From Cephalothrix spiralis (lineage: Eukaryota > Nemertea > Palaeonemertea > Archinemertea > Cephalotrichidae), in assembly GCA_032353305.1 (NCBI GenBank), contig JAUCNG010116656.1, positions 2,316 to 13,713 of the forward strand: a stretch of DNA of 11,398 nucleotides, in the 5' to 3' direction. Position numbers and translations under genes: made by a program. This document shows, one piece after another, positions 1-7,960 of the stretch. The notes beneath the pieces are model-generated. The model saw only the letters and a list, made by a program, of their open reading frames with translations, made no database searches and was not told the DNA's origin. Positions within the stretch are counted from its first letter, which is position 1, and each line of letters opens with the position of its first letter.

Positions 1-355
1 CATGCAAAATAGGGTGATTCGAGATTGATAGACCATGTAAAATAGGGTGATTCGAGATTGATAGACCATGCAAAATAAGATGATTCGAGATTGATAGACC
101 ATGTAAAATAGGGTGAATCGAGATCGACAGACCATGCAAAATAGGTTGAATCGAGATTGATAGACCATGCAAAATAGGGTGATTCGAGATTGATAGACCA
201 TGTAAAATAGGGTGATTCGAGATTGATAGACCATGCAAAATAGGGTGATTCGAGATTGATAGACCATGTAAAATAGGGTGAATCGAGATTGATAGACCAT
301 GCAAAATAGCCTAGAGTGAATCGAGGTTAGTTAATAGACCATGCAAAAAACGGAG
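1..355. repeat. 33-bp minisatellite, ten units plus a partial unit
   Basis: Ten units run head to tail from the window edge. Nine are exactly 33 bp (1-33, 34-66 and so on to 265-297). The tenth (298-339) has grown to 42 bp through internal changes, and a fragment follows at 340-350. Each unit begins CATGCAAAATAGG or CATGTAAAATAGG and ends GATTGATAGAC. Two diagnostic sites vary: base 5 (C or T), and GATTCG versus GAATCG in the middle. Their pattern in units 1-5 repeats exactly in units 6-10, giving a 165-bp higher-order period. The array continues off the left edge, so its true length is unknown. The divergent last unit is typical of an array border. Every plus-strand frame has stops in each unit, while one minus-strand frame stays open. 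Confidence 0.97.
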
Positions 356-961
356 GAAGAGATCTATGCAAGACGCTCTTTCGTCTTCTTGTTATATTGG
401 AGTATATCGGCGCCTGGGCTATAGCCCTTTGTTTACTAAAATAACTATAGAGTGGGAGGCCAGTTTTAATGGAGGCCATTTTAAATCGTAACAATTACTT
501 TCTATTTACTTTTGTCCAGAACTAGTCCTAATTAGAACATATTGACGAAGAGATATATTAAGTAAATATTAATAATTACTAAGTAAATATTATTATTCTT
601 CGCTGATATTATGACCATAAAAACTCCGTGGACATCCAATACATTAAATTCTGTATACATTTTCAATATTTCCTTAATATTATTTAGTATGGGCCCGTAT
701 CTTTAACTGGTGCATGCTCCCTTTTACTATGCGTAATCGACGGACTGTAGACTGGGTAATAGGACTGGTTAGGATCCAAATCTTTTTCTTTAACCAAATC
801 CAACTTCCGGTTTCTAAATTCTTATGGCGGTCATTTGAAACCTAGTTTCTTCGATCGATCTAATCAAGTGCCCTTAGGATTATTGGTCTTTTTAAGATGT
901 TTATGTAAATCATAAATCGATAAATATTGACTTTATATTCATAACATTCGCCATTATCTTA
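356..961. other. A+T-rich stretch with no gene seen
   Basis: No convincing coding or RNA gene is visible. Small local structure includes the 12-bp palindrome GGGCTATAGCCC at 416-427. There is a short tandem duplication around 454-485 (GGAGGCCAGTTTTAAT followed by GGAGGCCATTTTAAAT). A loose duplication of AAGTAAATATTA lies near 559-590. All are minor and none is clearly functional. Confidence 0.6.
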
Positions 962-1291
962 TCAAATAATAGCTAGAGAGGAGGAATTTTCGATTATCGT
1001 ATTTTGTAATTGATCATATATATTTGACTTCCAATATATTAGATTTTTTACATGGATTGGATTGATCTTTTGTAGAAGAAAAAATGAATTGCTATCATAA
1101 ATATGTAGATATCTATTGATTGGGCCGATATCTTGTATCTTGATACCCTCAATCATAATGTTCGATGCACAATGCTTTTTTGTTATCCTATCGAGATAAA
1201 CAAACCAGTGTTTTTTTCTAAAAATAATCACGCGGATAGTTTGCCTATACAGGGTCTCCCAATTAAATGTTTCATAGTTGAATAACGCCAT
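962..1291 (-). CDS. 109-codon open frame, unrecognised, possibly chance
   Basis: The frame starts at an ATG (CAT on the plus strand at 1289-1291) and encodes 109 residues. It begins MALFNYETFNWETLYRQ and ends NTIIENSSSLAII. The product is rich in I, N, Y and K, as A+T-rich DNA would give by chance. It contains aromatic clusters but no signal peptide, clear membrane helix or motif that I recognise. No splice context, promoter or neighbouring gene supports it. For A+T-rich DNA of this length, roughly one such frame is about what chance would allow. It is listed because it is the longest ATG-initiated frame in the window. It could be an exon fragment or noise, and I favour noise. Confidence 0.15.
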   Translation of the reverse strand: MALFNYETFNWETLYRQTIRVIIFRKKHWFVYLDRITKKHCASNIMIEGIKIQDIGPINRYLHIYDSNSFFLLQKINPIHVKNLIYWKSNIYDQLQNTIIENSSSLAII

Positions 1292-2499
1292 ACAATGTAG
1301 TGTGACTTAATTATGATTTTATCAGAAATACATTTTCCTATAGTTTCTATACAGTGCACTATGATTCAATTAAGCTGTATTTGTATTTTATCGCCAAGAT
1401 ATCGGGCAGCGATTAAACAATCGAACGAAGAGCATAACATCACCTGCATTATTTTATTTCTTACCTACTGAGGATTAACGGTCCCCAGCCTGGTCATTGG
1501 TCAAGTGGAAGTTCAAAATATCGATAACCAAACTGAGAATGAATCATAGTAAACTGTATACACTGTTGTTCACCAGAGTATTTATTATTCATTATATGAG
1601 GTATTCTAATAACACGGGTAATATCAACAATTTGGAGTAGTTAGATGTTTAGCTGTGCATTTATTTACCCCGTATAATTCAATATAAGGTCATTAGCGTT
1701 CAATTATTATATTGATAGGTAGGCTATATAGAATTGTTTTTTGTGTAAACTATGGGCTATATCAACGTTCATGTTAATATTTGTTTGGCCAGTAAATTGT
1801 TTTGTACACTCACATCCAATTACCGCAGTCTAATTACGATAACGATACCATTGGATACCGTCATTTATGTACGAGTGTCTAAGCTAGACAGCTTATCCGC
1901 AACTTTATGAGGGCTCTAAAAATTCATTCAGCCAGAATCAGCAGCTCTTGGGATGCTATAAAATGGTATCACCTACAATTAATCGGGATTAAGGGGTAAG
2001 ATTATCTTCACAATGTACCTGATCTGAATTTGATGGCTTTTAGGACTCGTAACGCGTCATTCAAGCTTAATAAAACGACGAAACTCGGTGGCATACTGGA
2101 TATCCAGAACAAGCTTCTTACAAATTGTACCTCTTACTGTCTCATACCAGTACATGCATTACACTGGTACAGTATCAAAACATACTGTATTGCATGCATA
2201 AATAGAAGCGCGGGTGATTCATCGTCGATCGATATCGTCTCGCGATAACTTTAAATACATCGGAATTAGTAGGTCAAATCACAGAGTTTGCGCGGTTTGG
2301 TCGATGTTAGATAACAACCATTTGCAAATAAAATGTTTAAAACAAACACAGCAAAACCGTTGGGCTTTAGACGCTAATCCAGTTGCTAGTATATTCTGAT
2401 ATATAATAACATATACAATGCTAGCCTATGTCTTAGTGAAACATACGCAAGTCATTATGAATATTAAAGTGCACCTTAAAAGTTGTCCTGGAATCGTCA
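1292..2499. other. A+T-rich intergenic DNA with small hairpins
   Basis: I see no supported gene. Two adjacent hairpins lie at 2145-2189. TACCAGT (2145-2151) pairs with ACTGGTA (2163-2169), and TACAGTAT (2168-2175) pairs with ATACTGTA (2182-2189). They share two bases, so they would compete, and ATGCAT motifs lie on both sides. A smaller stem, TAAGCT/AGCTTA, sits at 1880-1895. Short open frames around 2030-2400 show no recognisable protein and look like chance. Confidence 0.5.
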
Positions 2500-2640
2500 A
2501 ATAACGGCTACCCCGGGATTTTTTCTGTGCCTAGTTGCTCTTGGCCACAATACGCCTTTGTTCGCGGTTGCTACCTGGTTTGGCGCAATAGGCGTCGCCC
2601 CTTGCGGATACAATTGGCCAGTGCCGCACCCACAAAATTT
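2500..2640. other. GC-richer patch of unknown nature
   Basis: About 140 bp here is clearly richer in G+C and CpG than either side. TTGGCCA occurs twice, near 2549 and 2614, with GGCG-rich sequence between. No coding frame or RNA fold is convincing. It ends abruptly at the A+T-rich array that begins near 2641. Confidence 0.4.
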
Positions 2641-2975
2641 TTATATTTAAAATATCTTTAAAAAAAACTTAAAACAAAATATTTGAAAATATTCAAAATA
2701 TTAAAAAATACTCAAAATATTTAAAAATATTCAAAATATTTAAAAATATTCAAATATTTAAAGATATTCAAAATATTTAAAAATATTCAAAATATTTAAA
2801 AATATTCAAAATATTCAAAATATTTAAAATCATTCAAAGGAGTATGGAACTTCTTTAAATACTTTAATTATTTTTCAATATTTTGAATATTTTTAAATAT
2901 TTTATTTTTAAATATTTAAAATATTTTTTAAAATATTCAAAATATTTAAAGTATATTCAAAGATGTTCCACACCC
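2641..2975. repeat. A+T-rich 19-bp tandem array inside an inverted repeat
   Basis: From 2675 to 2834 a 19-bp unit (C, AAAATATTT, AAAAATATT) recurs about eight times, with one 18-bp and one 9-bp unit. Perfect copies lie at 2713-2731, 2732-2750, 2769-2787 and 2788-2806. After a short interruption, similar A+T sequence runs at 2870-2960, partly in inverse orientation. The interruption (about 2839-2862, core TGGAACTTCTTTAAATAC) is an imperfect inverted copy of the far edge (about 2946-2972). The later A+T stretch is therefore bracketed by an inverted repeat. The unit is close to self-complementary, so strand slippage and cruciforms would be easy. Confidence 0.9.
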
Positions 2976-3537
2976 CTCGCCACAACCAAGACAATTGATG
3001 GCCTCTCAAAAAACGTTTAACCCACTTTTCTTATACTAACTCGCAGTATGACCGAGTATGACAAGATTCATTTCTTAAGTCATTTAGCGTTAGCTTTGAC
3101 AAATCAAAAGTCGTTAGAAAAACTATCTTTCTTAGGAAGACGTATAGGTTATTGGTTAGTTAAAAATCTCCCATTGGGAATCTAATGATTTATCATCAAT
3201 CTATTTCTCCCAAGGCAGGTGAAAAAATTGACGGAATCATTAATTTTCAGCCACTAAAAGCTTGAATTCAACATATTTTGAGTGTATAGAGAATTTTTGT
3301 GGACTTGGGATAATGGGAGGCTCTTAGGATAAGCCCCTAATTTTACAATTAAGGGATTCATATATTTGTGTGTAGTGTGTAATTTGTCGGATATTGTCAT
3401 GGAAGAAATATTGTACGATCGTGATGAAACTTGGTATACATGTACATGTAAGTCATATTGAAAACTAATTTCAAAATTCTGCTCGAATGCAAACGCATAT
3501 ATTATACAATTGACTGCAGTTATACTAAGCAATTTGG
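2976..3537. other. Intergenic stretch with no gene seen
   Basis: Nothing convincing is present. GTATGAC is repeated near 3047-3061. A self-complementary run, TACATGTACATGTA, lies near 3437-3450. The minus-strand open frame over 3254-3532 has no recognisable protein content. Confidence 0.5.
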
Positions 3538-3560
3538 TTTTGAAACTGCAAGTTTCAAAA
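3538..3560. repeat. Perfect 10-bp hairpin
   Basis: TTTTGAAACT (3538-3547) and AGTTTCAAAA (3551-3560) are exact reverse complements separated by GCA. There is no T-run or gene beside it that would make it a terminator. It lies 33 bp upstream of the foldback element that starts at 3594. Confidence 0.8.
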
Positions 3561-3593
3561 TTTAATTACAGTCAATAATGTTTTATTATGATA

Positions 3594-4070
3594 CTATATT
3601 CGCCGCTAATACTGCATCTTTGTTGCACTTGTAAAACACTTTGGAAAAACTCGCCGGTTGCTCAGTTTTCAAGCATGCGCAGTCGAGTTTTAGAGTTGTG
3701 CATGCGCAATTCGCAAAAATGACAGCGGATTCCGGTAAAATAGGGACATATTTCTATCTGTTTATATGACGTAAAATCAGCCGTTTCAGAGGTATTAACG
3801 GTGTAACTTCATTATCATTGATTCTTCATCAACTCTGTATCGGCTGACTTTATGTCATATAAATGTATTACAGATAAATAGAAACATGTCCCTATTTTAC
3901 CGGAATCCGCTGGAATTTCTTGCGAATTGCGCATGCGCAACCCTACAAACCAAAAACTAAGCAACTAGCGATTTTAGACATTTTCAGGAAATGAAGTCAG
4001 GACGACATGGATCAAAACCACCAAAGGATTTTACCGGTCAACAAAGATGAAGTTTTACCGGCGAATATAG
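3594..4070. mobile_element. Foldback/MITE-like element with long inverted arms and TA flanks
   Basis: The element begins CTATATTCGCCG and ends with its complement CGGCGAATATAG. TA lies directly outside at 3592-3593 and 4071-4072. Arms of about 190-230 bp match in inverse orientation with small gaps. The best block is 27 bp, perfect, at 3723-3749 against 3886-3912. Further paired blocks include CATGCGCAATTCGCAA and the ATATGAC..TAAA..TCAGCCG segments next to the loop. The loop (about 3790-3838) is all that separates the arms. No open frame for a transposase is present. TA duplication is known for Tc1/mariner-type and some other DNA transposons, so a non-autonomous member is a reasonable inference. 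The superfamily is not proven. Confidence 0.85.
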
Positions 4071-4072
4071 TA

Positions 4073-4756
4073 CTGTGACCCGGCTCTGATTGTACATTGA
4101 CATTGACAATGTTGACATAAAATCAGAACTGCTTTTATACTCGATGTCGATCGATATCCGATATTTCCCATCGGGCTCTCGTACAAATTTCGTCAAAATA
4201 TCAAAACTGTTTCAGCGGTTAGGATTTTACAAGTCTCGTTGACTGTCTTGGCGATATCACTTCATAGTTAAAAACAGAAGTAATAGAATGTGTCAAAAAC
4301 ACATTCCTGTTAAAAATATCAAAATTTTGCCGAATACCTTAGTTTCTTTTAGAGCCTAGGAGGTATATTTCTTTGAACTTGTAGTTTATTAATGGTGTTT
4401 CTTTTATAACTCTCAAGATAGATGCTTGAAAATATATAGCTTGGAGATATAAATCTCCTGGGCTTTGCATTTAGTTGTAATTCTTTTTAGAAAAACAAAA
4501 CGTATATTTTCTAGACTCGCGGTATCACTACGTCGGTGTTTTAAAGGATTCCATCTTCAGTTTTTAGCAATTTGTTTGTAAACAAGATTTCATGAGTATC
4601 AAAGGAACAATTACGCCGTTCTCGCTGATTAAGATTGACTAATATCATATTTTTAATTCGTCCAGCATTGTTGTGAGATATTTTCAAGGGTTGGGGGAAG
4701 GGGATATGGCTTCATGATTTGTTGCCTGCATGTTATTTGATGACAACCAATGTTAA
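4073..4756. other. Intergenic stretch with small hairpins
   Basis: No gene is seen. Hairpins include GAATGTGT/ACACATTC (4286-4293 with 4299-4306) and GGAGAT/ATCTCC (4443-4448 with 4453-4458). The palindrome CATTGACAATG sits near 4100. These are ordinary for A+T-rich DNA. Confidence 0.5.
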
Positions 4757-5051
4757 CAATCTTACATCAACCAATGTTAAGCATCGAGATTATGACCAAA
4801 TCTGATGGGTCAGTTGCAATAATATGGACGGTCTAAAAATATACCACCTGATGTTGTAATTTCAACAACTCTCAAGTGCTTTATGATAGTTAAATACAGA
4901 TATCAATTATCCACCGGTTAGAGATACTTTAAAAGTTATCGCTTGAAGCTGCTTGAAGCCAATTCAAGTGCATATAAATAGACCATACTACAACTATGCC
5001 TTAATAAAGGTTTTATACGGTCCATGCTTAACATTGGTTGATGTAAGATTG
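4757..5051 (+). mobile_element. Inverted-repeat-ended dispersed element, copy A
   Basis: A 28-bp perfect terminal inverted repeat joins 4757-4784 to 5024-5051. The terminus reads CAATCTTACATCAACC inward. The ~295-bp unit is homologous along its length to 10649-10927. Shared blocks include AATATGG near the left end, CAAGTGCTTTATGATAG near 4875, TTCAAGT followed by CTACAACT in the right third, and TTGATGTAA at the right end. A perfect extra CCAATGTTAA lies just outside the left end. No open frame of transposase type is present, so it would be non-autonomous. The target-site duplication is unclear. Confidence 0.8.
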
Positions 5052-5112
5052 ATGATATATATCAATTTTGCTTATAAAGTAAACTGCGCTTTGCTGCTCA
5101 TGGGAGCTTCGC

Positions 5113-5272
5113 CCCCTCATCGGTTGCAGATAGGTAGAGAGTCGGTATTTGAATCCGGAGGTCCCGGGTTCGACACCCGGGCTCGACACTACTTTCCATC
5201 GGTAAGAACTTTAGGCAAGTTCTTCAGCGTCTCCTGAGTGGCTCGGTCAGGTTAAATACGTGGAGTGGGACA
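5113..5272 (+). mobile_element. tRNA-derived SINE, copy S1, truncated at its 3' end
   Basis: The 5' part looks like a decayed tRNA. A GGTAGAG D-arm motif lies near 5133. An anticodon-like arm spans 5142-5158. A T-arm (CCGGG, loop TTCGACA, CCCGG) lies near 5164-5180 and contains a good RNA polymerase III B-box (GGTTCGACACC). The body follows, with an 8-bp hairpin AAGAACTT/AAGTTCTT (5204-5211 with 5217-5224) and the family signature GGCTCGGTCAGGTTAAATAC near 5240. Reading 5'-3', the same order (B-box, body, signature) is found in the minus-strand copy at 9190-9490. The copy stops at a small GGGAC-type hairpin, where it meets an inverted copy. Confidence 0.8.
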
Positions 5273-5455
5273 GCGTCACACTCAATGTATTAAACCTGAC
5301 GATCGATCAAGCCACCAAGGAAGCAATGTGCACTCGAAGGAACCAGCCCGAGGTTATTCACGATTGAAAGTGATTGTGTCAAGCCCGGGCTCGATCCCGG
5401 AACTTCCGGCGCACAAATCCGGAGCTCTTCCTCGCGATCGCGGCGTACACTCTTA
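5273..5455 (-). mobile_element. tRNA-derived SINE, copy S2, inverted against S1
   Basis: On the minus strand this copy has a tRNA-like head with an anticodon-like arm (TCCGG..CCGGA, near 5405-5422). Its B-box-like T-arm lies near 5384-5400 (plus strand GGGCTCGATCCCGG). The family signature is present in decayed form near 5285-5317 (plus strand AACCTGACGATCGATC). It joins S1 tail to tail, so 5113-5455 is one large imperfect inverted repeat. The two arms are considerably diverged. Sequence beyond about 5455 no longer matches the other copies. Confidence 0.75.
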
Positions 5456-5475
5456 TCAATTTTCTGCCAACAAAA

Positions 5476-5866
5476 TGCACCTTGCAGTTAGCATCCAGTA
5501 TCTCTCCATGCTCTAATTCTTAATGGTTTGTATCGAAAACCTGTCAAGAGCTAAGTTACAGAACATACTTGACTGTCAAAACCCATTACAAATTATTGAT
5601 ACGCTAAGTGTTTTGGCTAAAAGGTCAACTTACCCCTCTACTGATTTGCCTAAGTGGTACAGCTCCGGTAGAGAATCTGTCAAAACACCAGCATTGTCTG
5701 CCTTTAGTTTCAACTGCACTCTTTTACATTGTTGTATGCTCCCCACAATCAATACCTCGTCCCTATTGATGCAAAGAATACTAAATCACAAACTTTTATG
5801 GCACAATTTTGGCACTGTTTACATATCTACGATCTAAGTATATCGGCATTTATTTTGCTACTCAAT
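5476..5866. other. Stretch with overlapping short open frames, no gene supported
   Basis: A 104-codon open frame (5523-5837, plus strand, ATG start MVCIENLSRAKLQNILD) and a shorter one in another frame overlap here. Neither shows a recognisable domain, splice context or homology to another part of the window. Composition is less A+T-rich than most of the window, which makes long frames more likely by chance. It might be a worn exon or transposon fragment, but I cannot support that. Confidence 0.4.
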
Positions 5867-6034
5867 AGTAGTATAGATTACCCCTACGAGCCCGGGGATG
5901 AATCGTATACAAATAGATAAGGATTTCCAGATGGGACATCGATCCCCCATCTGGAAATGGGGAATGGGGATAAATCCCCATCTATTTGTATACGATTCAT
6001 CCCCCGGGGCTCGTAGGAGGTAATCTATACTACT
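5867..6034. mobile_element. Palindromic element between CTCAAT direct repeats
   Basis: The outer ends AGTAGTATAGATTA (5867-5880) and TAATCTATACTACT (6021-6034) are exact complements. The inner 25-bp block at 5894-5918 pairs perfectly with 5980-6004. TTTCCAGATGGG (5924-5935) pairs with CCCATCTGGAAA (5946-5957) around a central ATCGAT. The right arm carries about 20 extra G/C-rich bases (near 5958-5979) that include GGGGATAAATCCCC. CTCAAT sits directly outside both ends (5861-5866 and 6035-6040), as a target-site duplication would. It has no coding capacity. A foldback or MITE-type insertion is the best reading. Confidence 0.85.
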
Positions 6035-6040
6035 CTCAAT

Positions 6041-6535
6041 AACTTAAAATCGAGGGAATATCTCCGATGACGTCATAAAAAAATGCGCAAATTCATGTAA
6101 AATTCCGCTCAAATCACCACGCCCCAGAAATCAAAAGTATTCCTTCGGTTAATCAGATTTTATACTGACTAGGACAACAACTATACCTGACTAAACATTA
6201 GCTCATTTTAGCACTTCGTCACCCACAATTACCGCGCAATAGTGTGGTACTATATTTTCTACGTCATTGAGGGTCCTTAGTTTTGCTAATAGTGTAGTGG
6301 GTAGGCAGGGTAGCAGCTGGTAGGGTTTTTTTAAGTAGGGGCGCCGCAAGCCTATGGGTGGACATGCAACAATAAAAATGTCGACATGACGGTGGTTGAT
6401 TTGCCACCAGGTTCTTAAGCCATGTAAGCGCTAGGATAAAATAGTGCAAAGTTCGTAACTTATCGGAAGATAAAATGTCTTTTTAATTGCCAATTTTGGG
6501 CAATCCAGATATTTGTAAATAAAACTGTACTGTTA
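6041..6535. other. Intergenic stretch with no gene seen
   Basis: Small stems only: ATGTCGACAT near 6378, GGTGG/CCACC near 6392-6410, and ATTGCC/GGCAAT at 6486-6504. A short minus-strand frame across 6264-6449 has no recognisable protein content. Confidence 0.45.
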
Positions 6536-6595
6536 GTCGTGTAGCTCAATGTGAATATGTGAAATTCAAGAGACCAAAGTTCGATTGGAAGTTCG
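6536..6595 (+). pseudogene. Weak tRNA-like segment
   Basis: GTGTAGCTCAATGTGA resembles a tRNA D-arm/A-box, and AAGTTCGATTGG resembles a T-loop/B-box. Their spacing is that of a tRNA (about 35-40 bp). Acceptor and anticodon stems do not form well, so it is not a working tRNA gene. It may be a decayed tRNA or the head of a SINE unlike the one at 5113. Chance similarity is possible. Confidence 0.3.
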
Positions 6596-6997
6596 AGTAA
6601 TTCTATCGAACTATACAACTTACTTTACAGTAATATTAATTACAATGACTCATACTCCGTTTACTTCAAACACGTGATCTTATTGGCTCCCGCGTGACAA
6701 TTGCAATGAATAGAAGCCAAACTATCAATGATCATCATGTTCCTTTCATCTGGTGGGCGTTCCTTTTTATCGCCTTTGATACAATCGCTTATATAAATAA
6801 AAAGCGTCACTTAATTTTCTAGATAAAAAAACACTTAATGCCACGGGCACTAATTCACATTTATGCTTGATTGCTATTATACCATTAGCCTTTTATTTAG
6901 CAATGTTTGATAGTTGCTACGTCACTGTTTGTAGAGCTCTTTTTACCTCCGAGGTTTTGTTTGAGATCAAAGAGCACTAGCTTTTCAAAAGAGAGAT
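6596..6997. other. Intergenic stretch with no gene seen
   Basis: No coding, RNA or repeat feature stands out. Short complementary words (TTGGCT/AGCCAA near 6684-6720, AGAGCTCTTT and AAAGAGC near 6933-6976) are weak. Confidence 0.4.
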
Positions 6998-7072
6998 AAA
7001 AGAGAAGAGAAAGGGAAAATCTGTCTACAGCAGATTCATCATTTCCCTTTCATTAAGTCCCGTTTCTCTTTT
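6998..7072. repeat. Purine/pyrimidine-biased hairpin
   Basis: The left arm is purine-rich (AAAAGAGAAGAGAAAGGGAA and onward to 7023). It pairs with the pyrimidine-rich right arm (7031-7072) in three blocks: AATCTG/CAGATT, GAAAGGGAAA/TTTCCCTTTC with a slip, and AAAAGAGAA/TTCTCTTTT. The loop is about 7 bases (7024-7030). No flanking direct repeat was seen. Confidence 0.6.
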
Positions 7073-7480
7073 CTATTGATAAATAAGTAATAGTCTTTGT
7101 ACGTACATGATTGTTTCAAGAGAGGGGCGTTCCGCGTTATTGTGACCTACTTTTTGTGTTGAAGAGAACATACAAACGTCGGTACAGCTTCTGTTTATGG
7201 AAAGGTTCATCAAATGCTAATAATAAGCAAGTCATAATTATATAAATTGTATTTAGAGACCGCATTACTACCGCTCTGATTGAAAATCATAATCAAGCAG
7301 TACTTGTTAGCCGATTTCATAGTCTACTTGGTTCAACCAATCAGCCAAGGGCGATTAAGCTATTTTTTAGACAGCAATATCTTTGATTAAAATGATGTTT
7401 TCTATTATGAGGCATTCTTAAAAATTCACTAACCTCCTATAAAACGCAGCTCTCTTCGCTGTGTTATATCCCAATTCGAC
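7073..7480. other. Intergenic stretch with one hairpin
   Basis: No gene is seen. A compact stem, AACGCAGC/GCTGTGTT (7443-7450 with 7458-7465, one G.T pair), lies just left of the hAT-like element. Nothing else is notable. Confidence 0.4.
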
Positions 7481-7686
7481 CAGAGTGAAGTTGGCGGCCA
7501 CTTATTTCAGCGGCCACTTTTTTATATACTCTTTTGTTTAACCAGAGTTTTTTGTTTCATAATATCCATTTGTTAATCATATATGATTAACAACACACAA
7601 AAACTCAGAATAATTATCTCTGGTTAAACAAAGGGAGCAAGATAAAAAAAAGTAGCCGCTGAAATAAGTGGCCGCCAACTTCATTG
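7481..7686. mobile_element. hAT-like MITE, near-symmetric
   Basis: The ends carry a 29-bp perfect inverted repeat (7486-7514 with 7655-7683, TGAAGTTGGCGGCCAC). A second block pairs 7533-7547 with 7618-7632 (15 bp). The centre is a perfect 24-bp palindrome at 7570-7593, so nearly the whole element is one hairpin. The outermost bases read CAGAG on the left and, on the complementary strand, CAATG on the right, close to the CARNG-type ends known for hAT transposons. CAATTCG occurs just outside on both sides (7472-7478 and 7687-7693). That could be most of an 8-bp hAT duplication, with one or two bases of slippage on the left. No transposase is encoded. Confidence 0.75.
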
Positions 7687-7736
7687 CAATTCGTTTCCAG
7701 AGGGAAGAGGACTCTCAAACTGGTTTCTTTTCGCAG

Positions 7737-7960
7737 CTGAGTCCCGGGCGTTGTTAGCCCAAAATTCGTTGGATGAACTACCAGAAATATACCGAGCCAG
7801 ACAGTTCCCATCGATAATTGTTCCCCTGGCGGAGTTCGATACCATACCAGCGAATCATTCAGATTTATATAACTGGGCCAAAACACCGGACCTAAATAGA
7901 TTCCATATATCATTCGTAGGCTTCCCTAAGGATTGTACAGAAACGATTACTCTTCCGTAA
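7737..7960 (+). CDS. Possible terminal exon or gene fragment, unrecognised
   Basis: An open frame ends in TAA at 7958-7960 and is preceded by a good-looking 3' splice acceptor (TGGTTTCTTTTCGCAG ending at 7736). The frame is also open upstream through the MITE border. The translated part, from LLAQNSLDELPEIYRARQ to DCTETITLP, has a balanced composition (D, E, P, W, N) unlike the K/N/I-rich chance frames elsewhere. Local G+C is higher. An ATTAAA poly(A)-signal-like word lies near 8029. I recognise no family. A frame on the opposite strand (7614-7913) also exists and one of the two must be spurious. Exon, transposon relic and chance are all possible. Confidence 0.25.

Noticed and set aside
1-345. 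CRISPR array
   Set aside because: Units are contiguous 33-bp tandem copies with no unique spacers, and the surrounding DNA looks eukaryotic.
2030-2399. Plus-strand open frames of 61-72 codons
   Set aside because: Overlapping, no recognisable protein, and within the length expected by chance.
5113-5187. Functional tRNA gene
   Set aside because: The T-arm is good but the acceptor ends do not pair and the anticodon arm is imperfect. Related copies elsewhere show it is a SINE head.
4953-5516. Plus-strand open frames of 83 and 94 codons
   Set aside because: They run through the element A end and the SINE pair. The frames follow repeat sequence, not a gene.
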